Shown here: positions 34,255 to 43,186 of the stretch, one piece after another
Layout: each line of letters begins with the position of its first letter
Position numbering within the stretch: the stretch's first letter is position 1
Assembly: GCA_937951345.1 (NCBI GenBank)
Contig: CALFCF010000049.1
Location: 1-45,015 of the forward strand
DNA from: an uncultured Granulosicoccaceae bacterium
GTDB lineage: Bacteria; Pseudomonadota; Gammaproteobacteria; Granulosicoccales; Granulosicoccaceae
Direction of reading: 5' to 3'
Length of the DNA stretch: 45,015 bases
Program-made: the position numbers and the translations under genes
Notes under the pieces: model-generated
The model's input: only the letters and a program-made list of their open reading frames with translations
Told to the model about the DNA's origin: nothing
Databases searched by the model: none

Positions 34255-37200
34255 CTACCATTCCCATTTGTAGCTAAGCGTAACGACGGCATTCTGCCGG
34301 AAATTGGTATCAAACGTTTCGTTGAATCCCCAGTTGTTGTACTCAAGCGAGAATGTATTTTTGCGCCAATTGTTGTAGCCGAATCCGTATGCCCAGGACG
34401 TGGGGCCACCTTCCAGTGGCTGCGTAATTAACGACCGAATAAACCAGTTGGGTCGCGGAGCCCAGGAGATCAGCCAGGTGAGTGCAAGTTCTGAATTGGC
34501 TGATTTGTTCAGTGACAGTGAACTGTTCAGATTTTTCTCATCAAGGAATTGGTGCTTAAATTTTCTCGTCAATGATACAACTGCATTCTCCAGATCAAGG
34601 CCGTCACTGGGTGAGAGCGGGTTCCAATTGTTTATCTCAAATCCCCAAGATCCTGGTCGCCAGTCATCGTACCCAAGTCCCCACGTGTAGTTCACAGGGT
34701 CATCAGAATTGTTGATCGTAACCGCAGAGCGCAAAAAGAAGAAACTATCCTTGACAGGTTTCCATGCAACCGAGGAAGTCAGGGAGTAGTGGTCTTCGTT
34801 GCCGAACTCCTGTTGCGTGTTGTTCAGAGCAATGGTGCCTGAGAATCCGTGAGAATGATCGTCGTCGGCGTCTGGCAGGTGTGGAGGAACATTCGCAACC
34901 GGTGACAATCCGTTTGCATTGCTGGAGGGTGTCGTCACGTATATGGGAGTGTCAACAGCGGCCGCGACTGTTGGTGCTGCCTCTGAAAATGAATTGTCTG
35001 CGTTGCTGTTGTCTGGTCGTATTGATGTAACGGCCGGTAGGCCCGGCTGAGTTTGAGAAGCGATCAATTTTCCACCGTTTGTTACTGTCGCCTGATTTGT
35101 GTCAACACCTGCTAATGCAAAGTTGGCGTATTGAGCTTCACCGAATATACGGAATGCATGGCGTCGTTTTGCCGCGCGGGCAGCAGGTGAGATATCGGCT
35201 GATATCCAGTATGCAAATGCTGTTTGCCAGGAGGGACTGTCGCTTACAGATGCGCGTTGCCTTGAGGCGAGCACGTGCCACATTCTGGCACGTGACACCA
35301 GGTGTGTGCCTGATATTTCTGTGCGAGCCAGTCTGTCGTGGGTTTTTATCTTCGTATTCGTGGCTAGTTGGGTAAGCGTTGCGTCTCTAAGTGATTCCGC
35401 GTCGAGTTGATGCGAAGATACGCTAAGCCGGGTAGCCCCATTCGAGCCTAGCGAGAGTGTTTTTCCGTTTAGCATTTCTGGCCGTTGATCCACATATTCA
35501 AGCAGGTTGCGATACTTGTTAAGCGTCGCCGTCAGCGTATGGGCTATTTCGACCGGCTGTTGCAATCTAGATTCAACGGAGTTTCTGGCGTTGCCGTCAA
35601 CGCCTTCGGGGGTTAATGATAATGCAATGCTTGAATGCGTCTGCGTTCGGTTTTTCAGATTGTCGTTTAGCAGATGGTCTTTTTGCAGGTAACTCAAAAT
35701 TCTGAGTAAGCCCCGAGCCGTAGGATGATGGTCTGTGAATTGACCGGGTCTGTCGGGTTTATCTGTGTCGATCGTGTGTTTGATTGGGTAACTCAGATGT
35801 GCAATGCCAAATGCTGATAATGTCAACAACGCAGTATCTGATGCGGGACCATTTTCTTCGCGGTGATCAATAATTCGTCGTATCGATTCGCCACGCAAAC
35901 GAGTGAATCGATGGCGTTCAGAACCGAGATCTTGTGGGTGCTGGTCGATTAACGGGTTGAAACCACTATCGTTGTTTGGCGCATCAGGGCGAAGCACAAT
36001 AGTTGCGCCGCTCGGAATGGGTGCGTTTTTGTCGATGTATGCGAGCAGTCTCTTTAAGGCGTCGGTTCGTTTGGCATCGGATGTATTGCTGGTGATGGTT
36101 TGTTCTTCGGACAGTTCTGTGTGTGCTACGACGTTTGGGTCAGGTTCTGCTGTTTCGATTTGTCCCGTTTGGGCTGATAGGACGGCTGATTGGCCGAGCG
36201 ACTGGTTAGAGTCTGAAGGTGGCTGCACGGTTGCCGCAACAGGGTGCTGTACTGATTCGGTTGAAATAGTGGTGTGTTGGCGCGATCGCTGTACGCGCGT
36301 ACTTTTTATCGTGTTGATCCGTTTCGCCCGTTGTATAGGGATAGAATCCTGCTTTTTGTGCGCGAATACGGCCAGTCTGCTTGGCTGTGGCCCTATGAAC
36401 GAATCGTATACGTCGATATAAGTACCAGAGGCCGGTGTTTTGTTAATGCTGAAAGTAACCAGTCGTTCAACGGCAGATTGCGATGTCAGCAGTTGACTGG
36501 CGATTTGCTTCAAATTTTGTTCGCGCGTAGGTTTACCACTATTCAATGTATTTCTAGATGCTCTGACTCGTGCAGCTTTTAACGCGTTCATCTGCTTTTT
36601 ACGTTGTTTCGTCCTGTATTCAGTATCTGAAATCGTGGTGACTAAGCGCTCAGTCGTGGTTTCAGTAGGATTTTTCGAAAAGAATTTTTTCTGCGATTGA
36701 GGCTTGGCATCAAGCACGATGGTAGCGCTGGCAAGCACGGGTTCATTTTTATCGATCAGCGGAACACGAGCGGTGGATTGTTTAGGGTTGTTCGCAATGT
36801 CACGCTGTGTAGTGTCATTGATGTCAGCTTCCACCGTTGCGATATTACGTTTGGCAATTTCAGCAAACCGTCTCGACTCGACTACACGTTGACGTTGCGC
36901 AGGCTGCATTCTTTTTTTCTGCAGTTTTTCGAGTTGTATAAGTTCCAGAACTTTGCCAACGATGGAAGGCTCAAGAAATGATGGCTGGACATTGTGTTTA
37001 CGTGACAGTTGTACGTATCGCTGTTTGATTTTATTGATGCGCTTATTTTTGCCTCTTTCAAAGAGTCGTTGCTCAGTCTTCAGGCTGTTAATCCTGGCTT
37101 TTAGATTAATATCCGATGTTTGCGGGTTCAGGATCGACTGTATCGGTTTCTCTTGTTCATTTGTTGTGTAAGCATCGTTCGTAAAAGAACTGTCGCTACC

Positions 37201-38664
37201 GGTATTCGTACGTAATACCGGTTTCTCCGTGAAGTTGCTAGTGCCTGAATTTTCATGTGCTGAGAGTATTTCTGTTGTTGCTGAATCGAGTCTAGCGTTA
37301 TCTTTAAAAAGCGAATTTTCAGCTATAAAATCCTTTTTTGCGGAGGTGCCTTGCAGTTCTCCGATAGGTGAGTTTTTCTCTGATGCGGCCGATGTTCCCT
37401 TGGCTTCCAGGTTGCTGGAAAGGTTGTTTTGCAATGGTTCGTTTGTATTCGCTATTGCATCTTCTGTAGGCACTGCCGCTGATGACGCAGGTTGTGGTTT
37501 TGTATCAGGATTTAGTTGCAAATTTGATTGCGCTGGAGTCGCTGCGTTATTTGGCACACTTTCCGGTAAGCTGGGAGTTGTACCGGAACTGTCTGTGTTT
37601 GTGAGGGCTACAGAGCTGCGCTGTACATCAAATTGCGTCGCGTTAACTTGATGTGCTGGAACTTGCTCTGCAGTAGTTACTGGAGTGGCAGAACAAGTGG
37701 CTACGGACTGAAACGGATAGACGTCAACCCGTGATAAATTGCTTTCAATTCCCTTGAGACGCGTCGGACCAAACGACTTTTTACGATGGTACAAAGTGCC
37801 GTTATCCGGGTGCGGGAAACATTGGGCCGTATAGAGCTCCCAGAAACGTTTTCCACGAAATAATCGTGTCTGTGATTGCGTGGTTAGTGCACCAGGCACG
37901 TAGCGCGGTATCGCAGTTTGACTGTTGATGCCGTAAGTGGCCGGTATGTCGAATCCCAGTCGATTCATACCCATCCAGCCGGTTATTGAATTCGGGGCGG
38001 CAATAGTACGCGCGATAGCATTGCGATTTTTTTCGGTCGTCAAATTAAAATAGTTGTCATCATCCTGTATGTGACAGTAATTCCATGACAACAACAATTG
38101 TTCTACCGGGTTTTTCAGGGTCGGGTATCGGGTAACGGTATTCAGCAGCTCGTGTACCAAAAAATCGAACGTTGCCGCATAGAGGGCAGGAGACTCCTCA
38201 GTACCGAGCCATTCGTCGGGAAGACCATAAAGTTCTATACCTTGATGACTGATTCGATCAATCAGTTGATTGGCATGATCTTCCGACGGTGCACAACCGA
38301 GTTGGGTGGCCGCTTCTAGTAACGGTGAGGGATTGGCAATGCCTGCCTTGCCTGTCATTGCTTCGACAACGACCGGTCGATGTTTGTCTATATCAGCGTG
38401 AGGGACTCCGGAGCTTGCGACGAATAGTAGGCAACCAATGACTAACGGTTTGTAGCCCTGTGGTAGACAGCGTGTGATTATCCGGAGAGCGCGTCCGTAT
38501 ACTTGCGCTAACGACTCTTGCGCTAATAACCGTGAGTGGATGTTTGCAACAAAGCCCTTTGCGATAAATGATGCCTGATGCCTGAATCTAGAGTCTTTTA
38601 CCGTGCAATCTGTGCGTGGCGGGCGAGAAGAACAGGCGTTCCGATTTATTCTTCGGGGCCACAT
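34255..38664 (-). CDS. Giant envelope protein with repeats and C-terminal barrel
   Basis: A 1469-residue protein of unknown family. A long basic N-region precedes a signal-like hydrophobic stretch (about 72-90, cleaving near VPHAD). An N-terminal cysteine-containing domain follows (about 100-330), then a Ser/Thr/Asn/Gln-rich disordered part (about 340-560). At least five degenerate modules follow with a core such as IDKNxPxxSGATIVL, at about residues 633, 734, 870, 931 and 1056, interspersed with Lys/Arg-rich helices. The last 200 residues alternate aromatic strands (WGLGYDDWRPGSWGFEINNW; GYNNWRKNTFSLEYNNWGF) and end YKWEW, as outer-membrane beta barrels do. The start overlaps the end of the DUF3131 gene by 19 bases. 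I infer an outer-membrane export or anchoring component of the three-gene operon. Confidence 0.8.
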   Translation of the reverse strand: MWPRRINRNACSSRPPRTDCTVKDSRFRHQASFIAKGFVANIHSRLLAQESLAQVYGRALRIITRCLPQGYKPLVIGCLLFVASSGVPHADIDKHRPVVVEAMTGKAGIANPSPLLEAATQLGCAPSEDHANQLIDRISHQGIELYGLPDEWLGTEESPALYAATFDFLVHELLNTVTRYPTLKNPVEQLLLSWNYCHIQDDDNYFNLTTEKNRNAIARTIAAPNSITGWMGMNRLGFDIPATYGINSQTAIPRYVPGALTTQSQTRLFRGKRFWELYTAQCFPHPDNGTLYHRKKSFGPTRLKGIESNLSRVDVYPFQSVATCSATPVTTAEQVPAHQVNATQFDVQRSSVALTNTDSSGTTPSLPESVPNNAATPAQSNLQLNPDTKPQPASSAAVPTEDAIANTNEPLQNNLSSNLEAKGTSAASEKNSPIGELQGTSAKKDFIAENSLFKDNARLDSATTEILSAHENSGTSNFTEKPVLRTNTGSDSSFTNDAYTTNEQEKPIQSILNPQTSDINLKARINSLKTEQRLFERGKNKRINKIKQRYVQLSRKHNVQPSFLEPSIVGKVLELIQLEKLQKKRMQPAQRQRVVESRRFAEIAKRNIATVEADINDTTQRDIANNPKQSTARVPLIDKNEPVLASATIVLDAKPQSQKKFFSKNPTETTTERLVTTISDTEYRTKQRKKQMNALKAARVRASRNTLNSGKPTREQNLKQIASQLLTSQSAVERLVTFSINKTPASGTYIDVYDSFIGPQPSRLAVFAHKKQDSIPIQRAKRINTIKSTRVQRSRQHTTISTESVQHPVAATVQPPSDSNQSLGQSAVLSAQTGQIETAEPDPNVVAHTELSEEQTITSNTSDAKRTDALKRLLAYIDKNAPIPSGATIVLRPDAPNNDSGFNPLIDQHPQDLGSERHRFTRLRGESIRRIIDHREENGPASDTALLTLSAFGIAHLSYPIKHTIDTDKPDRPGQFTDHHPTARGLLRILSYLQKDHLLNDNLKNRTQTHSSIALSLTPEGVDGNARNSVESRLQQPVEIAHTLTATLNKYRNLLEYVDQRPEMLNGKTLSLGSNGATRLSVSSHQLDAESLRDATLTQLATNTKIKTHDRLARTEISGTHLVSRARMWHVLASRQRASVSDSPSWQTAFAYWISADISPAARAAKRRHAFRIFGEAQYANFALAGVDTNQATVTNGGKLIASQTQPGLPAVTSIRPDNSNADNSFSEAAPTVAAAVDTPIYVTTPSSNANGLSPVANVPPHLPDADDDHSHGFSGTIALNNTQQEFGNEDHYSLTSSVAWKPVKDSFFFLRSAVTINNSDDPVNYTWGLGYDDWRPGSWGFEINNWNPLSPSDGLDLENAVVSLTRKFKHQFLDEKNLNSSLSLNKSANSELALTWLISWAPRPNWFIRSLITQPLEGGPTSWAYGFGYNNWRKNTFSLEYNNWGFNETFDTNFRQNAVVTLSYKWEW

Positions 38665-40283
38665 GTTTCACATAGAAGCGCAACTTCATCGTCTGCCTCA
38701 TCCTCTGTGGGCTGTTTCCGGATGTCGGATAGTATGTTTAACTGCGCGCCGCATTTTTCGCAGATTTTTGCGAGAGTTTCGTATTTCTTGTATAACAGTA
38801 CACTCAGAATCACACCGTTGGTGTTGGCTGTTGTTACGTCGTTGTATCCGCCATTTTCATAGACACCTGAATACCACCCCAGGTTCTCGTCAAACGCACT
38901 ACCGATTGTTGCAAGCAAAACTTTGCTATATTCGTCATCCGGGAACAACATCGCCATAGAAAGTGCTGCTTTTGTTGATACAGTTTTAAGATTGTTATGC
39001 TGCGCTCCTGTTTCAGTTATTGTGTTAAACGGCAGACCTGATGTGAAAATGGTGTTGTACAAAAACCAGGGTTCCTGATTAATGTTATCCTCTGATATTG
39101 CTGTAACAATACCTGTTTCCTTCCAGCGTCTTTTCTGAACTTCAAATATATTCTTTAACAACTCCGTGTTGATACTATCTGTTCCGAGTTCCATCGCATC
39201 CATTGCGTAAGATTCAGTCACGACGTAGTTGTTAGCATGATAAATTCTCGGGTCTCGTGCATCATGCGCGATCTTTACACCAAGTATTTCTGTGTCAGCG
39301 CGATGTTTATTCTCGTAGGACATTGCTGTGTCAACCGGGAAGCCTGCTCTACCAAAAATTTTGCCGGCATACTGTTCGTAACCAAGACGACCTTCTTGTA
39401 AGTTCAGTATTTCTCCAGTCAGTGGATCCTTTGCCATGCCATACATTTCATCATTCTGAATCAGCTCAGAGTAATCCCATCGTGACAGTGCAGAATTCGC
39501 CGGGTTGTGGTATTGCGGATGCATGCATTGAAGTGTGTCCATCCACGAAATTAGGCGTGCAAGATCGAGTACGGATACGCCAATGCCACCCTCAACGGCA
39601 TTGTTACCGTAATCAACCATTTCAAGTGTATGTGTGTTGTAAACCTTGTTGGGTGCTTTGCCGTCGAAAAGCTTAATGCGTTGCATGGAGTTCATAAGCT
39701 TCATGATTGCATCGTCAAATTCTTTTTGACCGATAAAGCCAAAGTCTCTGGCAGCGAGAAAAGCTGCCAGTGCCGATCCTGTATCCCACATGGTTGTCGA
39801 CGGGTATCCGTGAACTGAATTCACCAGACCGGTTTCGGCGTTGTAGTTATTCTCGAAGTACTTCCAGGCGATGCGTGCAACACGCATGTCGGCTTCACTG
39901 AGTTGTTTTTTCTCGACCAGACACTGGTTGTGCTCTCCACCTGATTCGAAAAGTGAGGCCAATGTGTCGTCCTTGCTGGTGACGCGTTGATTATTGTTGG
40001 CCGTAGCGGCACTCAATAGAGGCGTATTCGTGATTTGCGTCGCGCTGTTATATGCTGTTAGGTGATAACCCGTAGTTGAAGAACTGGCAACTATTGTCGG
40101 GTTGGCAAGCGTTCTAATGCCGGAGATCAGGCCAACGACCAATACCGCAACACCGATCGCACCTGTACCGATTAGAAATGCTGATGTAAAACGTTCGCCA
40201 TTTAATAAGCCTGCGAACTCGCTGTTCGCATTTTTATGTCGTCGTGACTGGCTTCCGACCAAGCTTCGTTTTAAACGGTTCAT
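38646..40283 (-). CDS. DUF3131 membrane protein with C-terminal Cys4 motif
   Basis: A 545-residue protein with one transmembrane helix (about 33-57), so the main part is probably periplasmic. Residues about 120-500 match what I know of DUF3131, an alpha/alpha barrel-like family akin to six-hairpin glycosidases (ENNYNAETGLVNSV, TMWDTGSALAAFLAARDFG, YGNNAVEGGIGVSVLDLARL, YENGGYNDVTTANTNGVIL). Carbohydrate processing is therefore likely but unproven. The tail has CEKC (508-511) and CETC (538-541), a zinc-ribbon-like pair that is unusual here. It overlaps the upstream coiled-coil gene by four bases and the downstream giant gene by 19 bases, so translation is coupled. Confidence 0.85.
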   Translation of the reverse strand: MNRLKRSLVGSQSRRHKNANSEFAGLLNGERFTSAFLIGTGAIGVAVLVVGLISGIRTLANPTIVASSSTTGYHLTAYNSATQITNTPLLSAATANNNQRVTSKDDTLASLFESGGEHNQCLVEKKQLSEADMRVARIAWKYFENNYNAETGLVNSVHGYPSTTMWDTGSALAAFLAARDFGFIGQKEFDDAIMKLMNSMQRIKLFDGKAPNKVYNTHTLEMVDYGNNAVEGGIGVSVLDLARLISWMDTLQCMHPQYHNPANSALSRWDYSELIQNDEMYGMAKDPLTGEILNLQEGRLGYEQYAGKIFGRAGFPVDTAMSYENKHRADTEILGVKIAHDARDPRIYHANNYVVTESYAMDAMELGTDSINTELLKNIFEVQKRRWKETGIVTAISEDNINQEPWFLYNTIFTSGLPFNTITETGAQHNNLKTVSTKAALSMAMLFPDDEYSKVLLATIGSAFDENLGWYSGVYENGGYNDVTTANTNGVILSVLLYKKYETLAKICEKCGAQLNILSDIRKQPTEDEADDEVALLCETCGPEE

Positions 40284-40933
40284 CTTTGAGTGGTTCCTTC
40301 ACTCTCAAGTACCGTAATTGCTCTGGTCAGAACGCTGTGAATAGCACCGACGGAATTGTCGGTATGGCCTTCGTTCCATTCGCCGGCAAGGATATCAATG
40401 GGCGCCATCAATGATTGCAGGGTTTGTCTTACTGCATCGTGTTCTGTGCTGGTGCGCCAAATAACTTCCTTCGTTGACAATAACTTTTCTGCAGCTGAGG
40501 ATGGATCATCGTACTTGGACAATTCTGCGTCGGTAACAGTGTCAATAGTCTGCTTCAGCTCACTGGTTTTATTAAGTCGCTCGACTTGCCCCTTATAGTT
40601 GGCAATCTCTGCCTTCAGGCCATTGATTTCAGCATTGTGGTTGGGGTTGGCAGGCGTCGCAGCGGCTATGGCAGGAGGGACTTCGTTGACTTTGGTTTCT
40701 AGTGTGCTCTGACGTTTTTCCAGTGAAGCCACTGTGTTTTGCACAGACGACATGGCACCCTGATAACCGGCTTGCGCCTGATGCAGGGCAAATTGTTCAT
40801 GGCGCATACCCGCCTGTTGCCATAGCAACCAGACGACAACCAGTATTGTTGCCAAATTCAGGGTTTTGAGTATCATGCGAGCAAGATTGACGCTGTCCAG
40901 AGAAAATATCGGCAACAGCTCGCGCAACATCAA
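40280..40933 (-). CDS. Single-pass coiled-coil membrane protein
   Basis: A 217-residue protein with one transmembrane helix (about 22-40, ILVVVWLLW) followed by a long periplasmic coiled coil (about 45-135, with heptad-like SVQNTVASLEKRQSTLETKV) broken by an Ala/Pro/Asn linker near 88-100. The last 70 residues are helical with no known domain. It is the first gene of the operon with DUF3131 and the giant barrel protein. A structural role, bridging the inner-membrane DUF3131 protein and the outer-membrane component, is my inference from topology and gene order. Confidence 0.8.
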   Translation of the reverse strand: MMLRELLPIFSLDSVNLARMILKTLNLATILVVVWLLWQQAGMRHEQFALHQAQAGYQGAMSSVQNTVASLEKRQSTLETKVNEVPPAIAAATPANPNHNAEINGLKAEIANYKGQVERLNKTSELKQTIDTVTDAELSKYDDPSSAAEKLLSTKEVIWRTSTEHDAVRQTLQSLMAPIDILAGEWNEGHTDNSVGAIHSVLTRAITVLESEGTTQR

Positions 40934-41099
40934 TCCAATCGGTTTTTTCTGAGTGGCGTGTCACTTGTTGTGACTTTCTGTAGCATGTTGCACTCAAGAT
41001 TCTTGTTATATTTTTCAGTTACGTGATTTATGAGAGTTATTTTGACAATTACACCGGACGACCTGGCCGCAGCTCACTTACCGGCATCATAAACCGCTG

Positions 41100-41867
41100 A
41101 TGAATATTGCTTTTCAAGCCAAAAATGTCAGTAAGTCATTTGGTAGCCTGAACGTTCTTGACGGTGTCAGCCTGACGGCCAGTGAAGGTGACGTTATTTC
41201 CCTGATTGGCAGCTCCGGATCGGGAAAAAGTACATTTTTGCGCTGTATGAATTTCCTGGAGGTTCCGGATACCGCGGAAATCACCCTGGGTAACATTCAC
41301 ATACAGGTAGATCAAAGTAACCGACAGCATGTACTAAAACGTGAGCAGCAAAATATTGAACGACTAAGAACCCGGCTAGGTATGGTTTTTCAAAGCTTCA
41401 ACCTGTGGTCGCATCTCAATGTGCTGCAAAATGTTACCGAAGGGCCAATACGTGTGCTGGGCGAGAGTCAACGTGAAGCGGAAGAAAGCGCTATGGCGCT
41501 TCTTGCCAAGGTCGGGATCCACGATAAGTCAGAGCAATATCCTGCTCAGTTATCCGGCGGACAGCAGCAACGGGTAGCTATCGCGCGGGCGCTGGCAATG
41601 CGACCGCGTGTACTTTTGTTCGATGAACCCACGTCAGCGCTGGACCCCGAACTGGTTGGCGAAGTGCTCAAAGTCATGCGTGAGTTGGCAAAGGAGGGGC
41701 GAACCATGGTGGTGGTCACACATGAGATGGGATTTGCCCGCGAAGTATCCAACCACACTATTTTTCTCGATAGCGGCAAAATAGAGGAAGAGGGCACGCC
41801 GGAGCAGGTTTTCCGGAATCCTGCATCTGAGCGGTGCCGTCGATTCATCAATAGCGTCATAGCCTGA
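41100..41867 (+). CDS. Polar amino-acid ABC transporter ATPase
   Basis: A 255-residue ATPase of the HisP/OccP/GlnQ type that powers uptake of polar amino acids. Walker A is GSSGSGKST (37-45), the Q-loop MVFQSFNLW, the signature LSGGQQQR (151-158), Walker B VLLFDEP (171-177), and the H-loop VVTHEMGFA. The insertion between Walker A and the Q-loop, containing [14 protein letters not shown], is typical of the His/Arg/ornithine/opine branch. It is first in the set ATPase, binding protein, two permeases, with a 337-base gap before the binding protein. Confidence 0.95.
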   Translation: MNIAFQAKNVSKSFGSLNVLDGVSLTASEGDVISLIGSSGSGKSTFLRCMNFLEVPDTAEITLGNIHIQVDQSNRQHVLKREQQNIERLRTRLGMVFQSFNLWSHLNVLQNVTEGPIRVLGESQREAEESAMALLAKVGIHDKSEQYPAQLSGGQQQRVAIARALAMRPRVLLFDEPTSALDPELVGEVLKVMRELAKEGRTMVVVTHEMGFAREVSNHTIFLDSGKIEEEGTPEQVFRNPASERCRRFINSVIA

Positions 41868-42204
41868 GCCATAGGGATAGCCGACTTACCCCGTTTCGCG
41901 GCAGGCTTGTTTGCGAACTGTGTAACGTTTTATGTGGATCACACGCGCCCAGCCAGCAATGTTCCAGCTTTGAATCCCAAATTTATCTGGAATTGTTGCC
42001 CCAACCTGAACGGAAGTACTGTTGAGACACGGGGCGTCATTGGGGGATCAGCGACACAGACATATCTGTCTCATGCGGGAACGCTGTAACGATTCGATGA
42101 TGTTAGACTGGACAGAGTCGGGCAGCAGACTGTCACGACAGTTGGTTTATTTTAAGTCACAGCCTGACGGCTTATGGTTCATGCTCTACGCAGGAAGAAA
42201 ACTT
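41868..42204. promoter_or_regulatory. Leader region of the amino-acid binding-protein gene
   Basis: A 337-base gap inside the transporter cluster. It holds two small palindromes, ACAGA-CATA-TCTGT (42057-42070) and ACTGTC-AC-GACAGT (42129-42142), which could be regulator sites. An upstream-extended reading frame of the binding protein passes through but lacks a ribosome-binding site, so I treat it as a leader. A separate promoter for the binding protein and permeases is likely. Confidence 0.4.
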
Positions 42205-42999
42205 ATGCGAAAAATCAAACTTAAAGATCTGTTGAGCAGTCGCTCTTCGGCTCGTGTATTACTAGCGCCGATGCTCGTTGCTGGTGTATTGGTTCAATCC
42301 GCGTTTGCTGCTGATGTTCGCATCGGTACCGAAGGCGCATACCCTCCGTGGAACTTTGTCGATGACAGTGGCAAGTTGGCTGGTTTTGAAATTGACCTGG
42401 GCAACGCAATGTGTGAGAAGGCTGGCATCTCTTGCGAATTCGTACAAAACGAGTGGGACTCGATCATTCCGAATTTGTTAGCTGGCAACTACGACATCAT
42501 CATGGCAGGTATGTCAATCACTGAAGAGCGTATGCAGACAATCGATTTCAGTTCCGACTATTTTCCGCCGGATCCATCCCGTTATGCAGCTGCTGCTGAC
42601 AGTGATTTTGATTTTGGCAATTTGAAAGGTGTCAAGATTGGTGCGCAGGGTGCCACCATTCAAGCTGACTATCTCGAAGCCAACTTCAAAGACGGCAACA
42701 CATTGCTGACATACGAAACACCTGATCAGTCTGTTGCTGATCTGATGGCGGGTAACATCGACATTCTGCTGGCCGACGGTGAGTTTCTAAACCCGGTTGT
42801 TGAAGGTAGCGCCGGCAAGCTTGCGCTGGTGGGTCCGGGTGTTGAAATCGGCGGCGGTGTCGGTATCGGCATGCGCAAAGATGACAAGGAGCTGCAGGAA
42901 AAATTATCTGCTGCACTTGCAGCCCTTAAAGCTGACGGTACCGTGGATAAGTTAATCAAAGCTTCCTTTGACAAGGAAACTAACTACGCGAACCAGTAA
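42205..42999 (+). CDS. Periplasmic polar amino-acid binding protein
   Basis: A 264-residue solute-binding protein (SBP_bac_3 family). The ATG at 42205 follows AGGAAG (42192-42197). The signal peptide ends QSAFA before ADVRIG. The mature start RIGTEGAYPPWNFVDDSGKLAGFEID contains the classical family signature, and later parts (NEWDSIIPNLLAGNYDIIMAGMSIT; DLMAGNIDILLAD) match the two-lobed fold that binds arginine, lysine, ornithine, histidine or opines. The exact ligand cannot be read. The gene is separated from the permeases by a strong hairpin, which usually allows higher expression of the binding protein. Confidence 0.94.
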   Translation: MRKIKLKDLLSSRSSARVLLAPMLVAGVLVQSAFAADVRIGTEGAYPPWNFVDDSGKLAGFEIDLGNAMCEKAGISCEFVQNEWDSIIPNLLAGNYDIIMAGMSITEERMQTIDFSSDYFPPDPSRYAAAADSDFDFGNLKGVKIGAQGATIQADYLEANFKDGNTLLTYETPDQSVADLMAGNIDILLADGEFLNPVVEGSAGKLALVGPGVEIGGGVGIGMRKDDKELQEKLSAALAALKADGTVDKLIKASFDKETNYANQ

Positions 43000-43080
43000 C
43001 TGTAGTTGGGTGCGTTTAATTGGATGCGTTTGTCATCACGCATTGAAAAATTCGCACTGAAAATCGCACTGAAAAATGAG

Positions 43081-43106
43081 GGGCCGGCAAGAGTAACTGC
43101 CGGCCC
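43081..43106 (+). terminator. Strong hairpin between binding protein and permeases
   Basis: GGGCCGGCA (43081-43089) and TGCCGGCCC (43098-43106) form a perfect 9-bp GC-rich stem with an 8-base loop. No U run follows, so it may be a partial terminator or an RNA-stabilising structure favouring binding-protein mRNA over permease mRNA. A direct repeat TCGCACTGAAAA just precedes it. Confidence 0.6.
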
Positions 43107-43186
43107 TGTTACGTTTCAGCGAACGTATAAAACCTCTCAGCGATAATTTCTACCACTGTCCAATGACATTGTATGCAGTCTGATCA

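Noticed and set aside
34255-38664. Reading the giant protein as several separate genes or a broken gene.
   Set aside because: One uninterrupted frame covers signal-like segment, repeats and barrel without stop or frameshift.
42022-42204. An N-terminal extension of the amino-acid binding protein.
   Set aside because: It would put about 60 residues before a perfect signal peptide; the ATG at 42205 has AGGAAG at the right distance.
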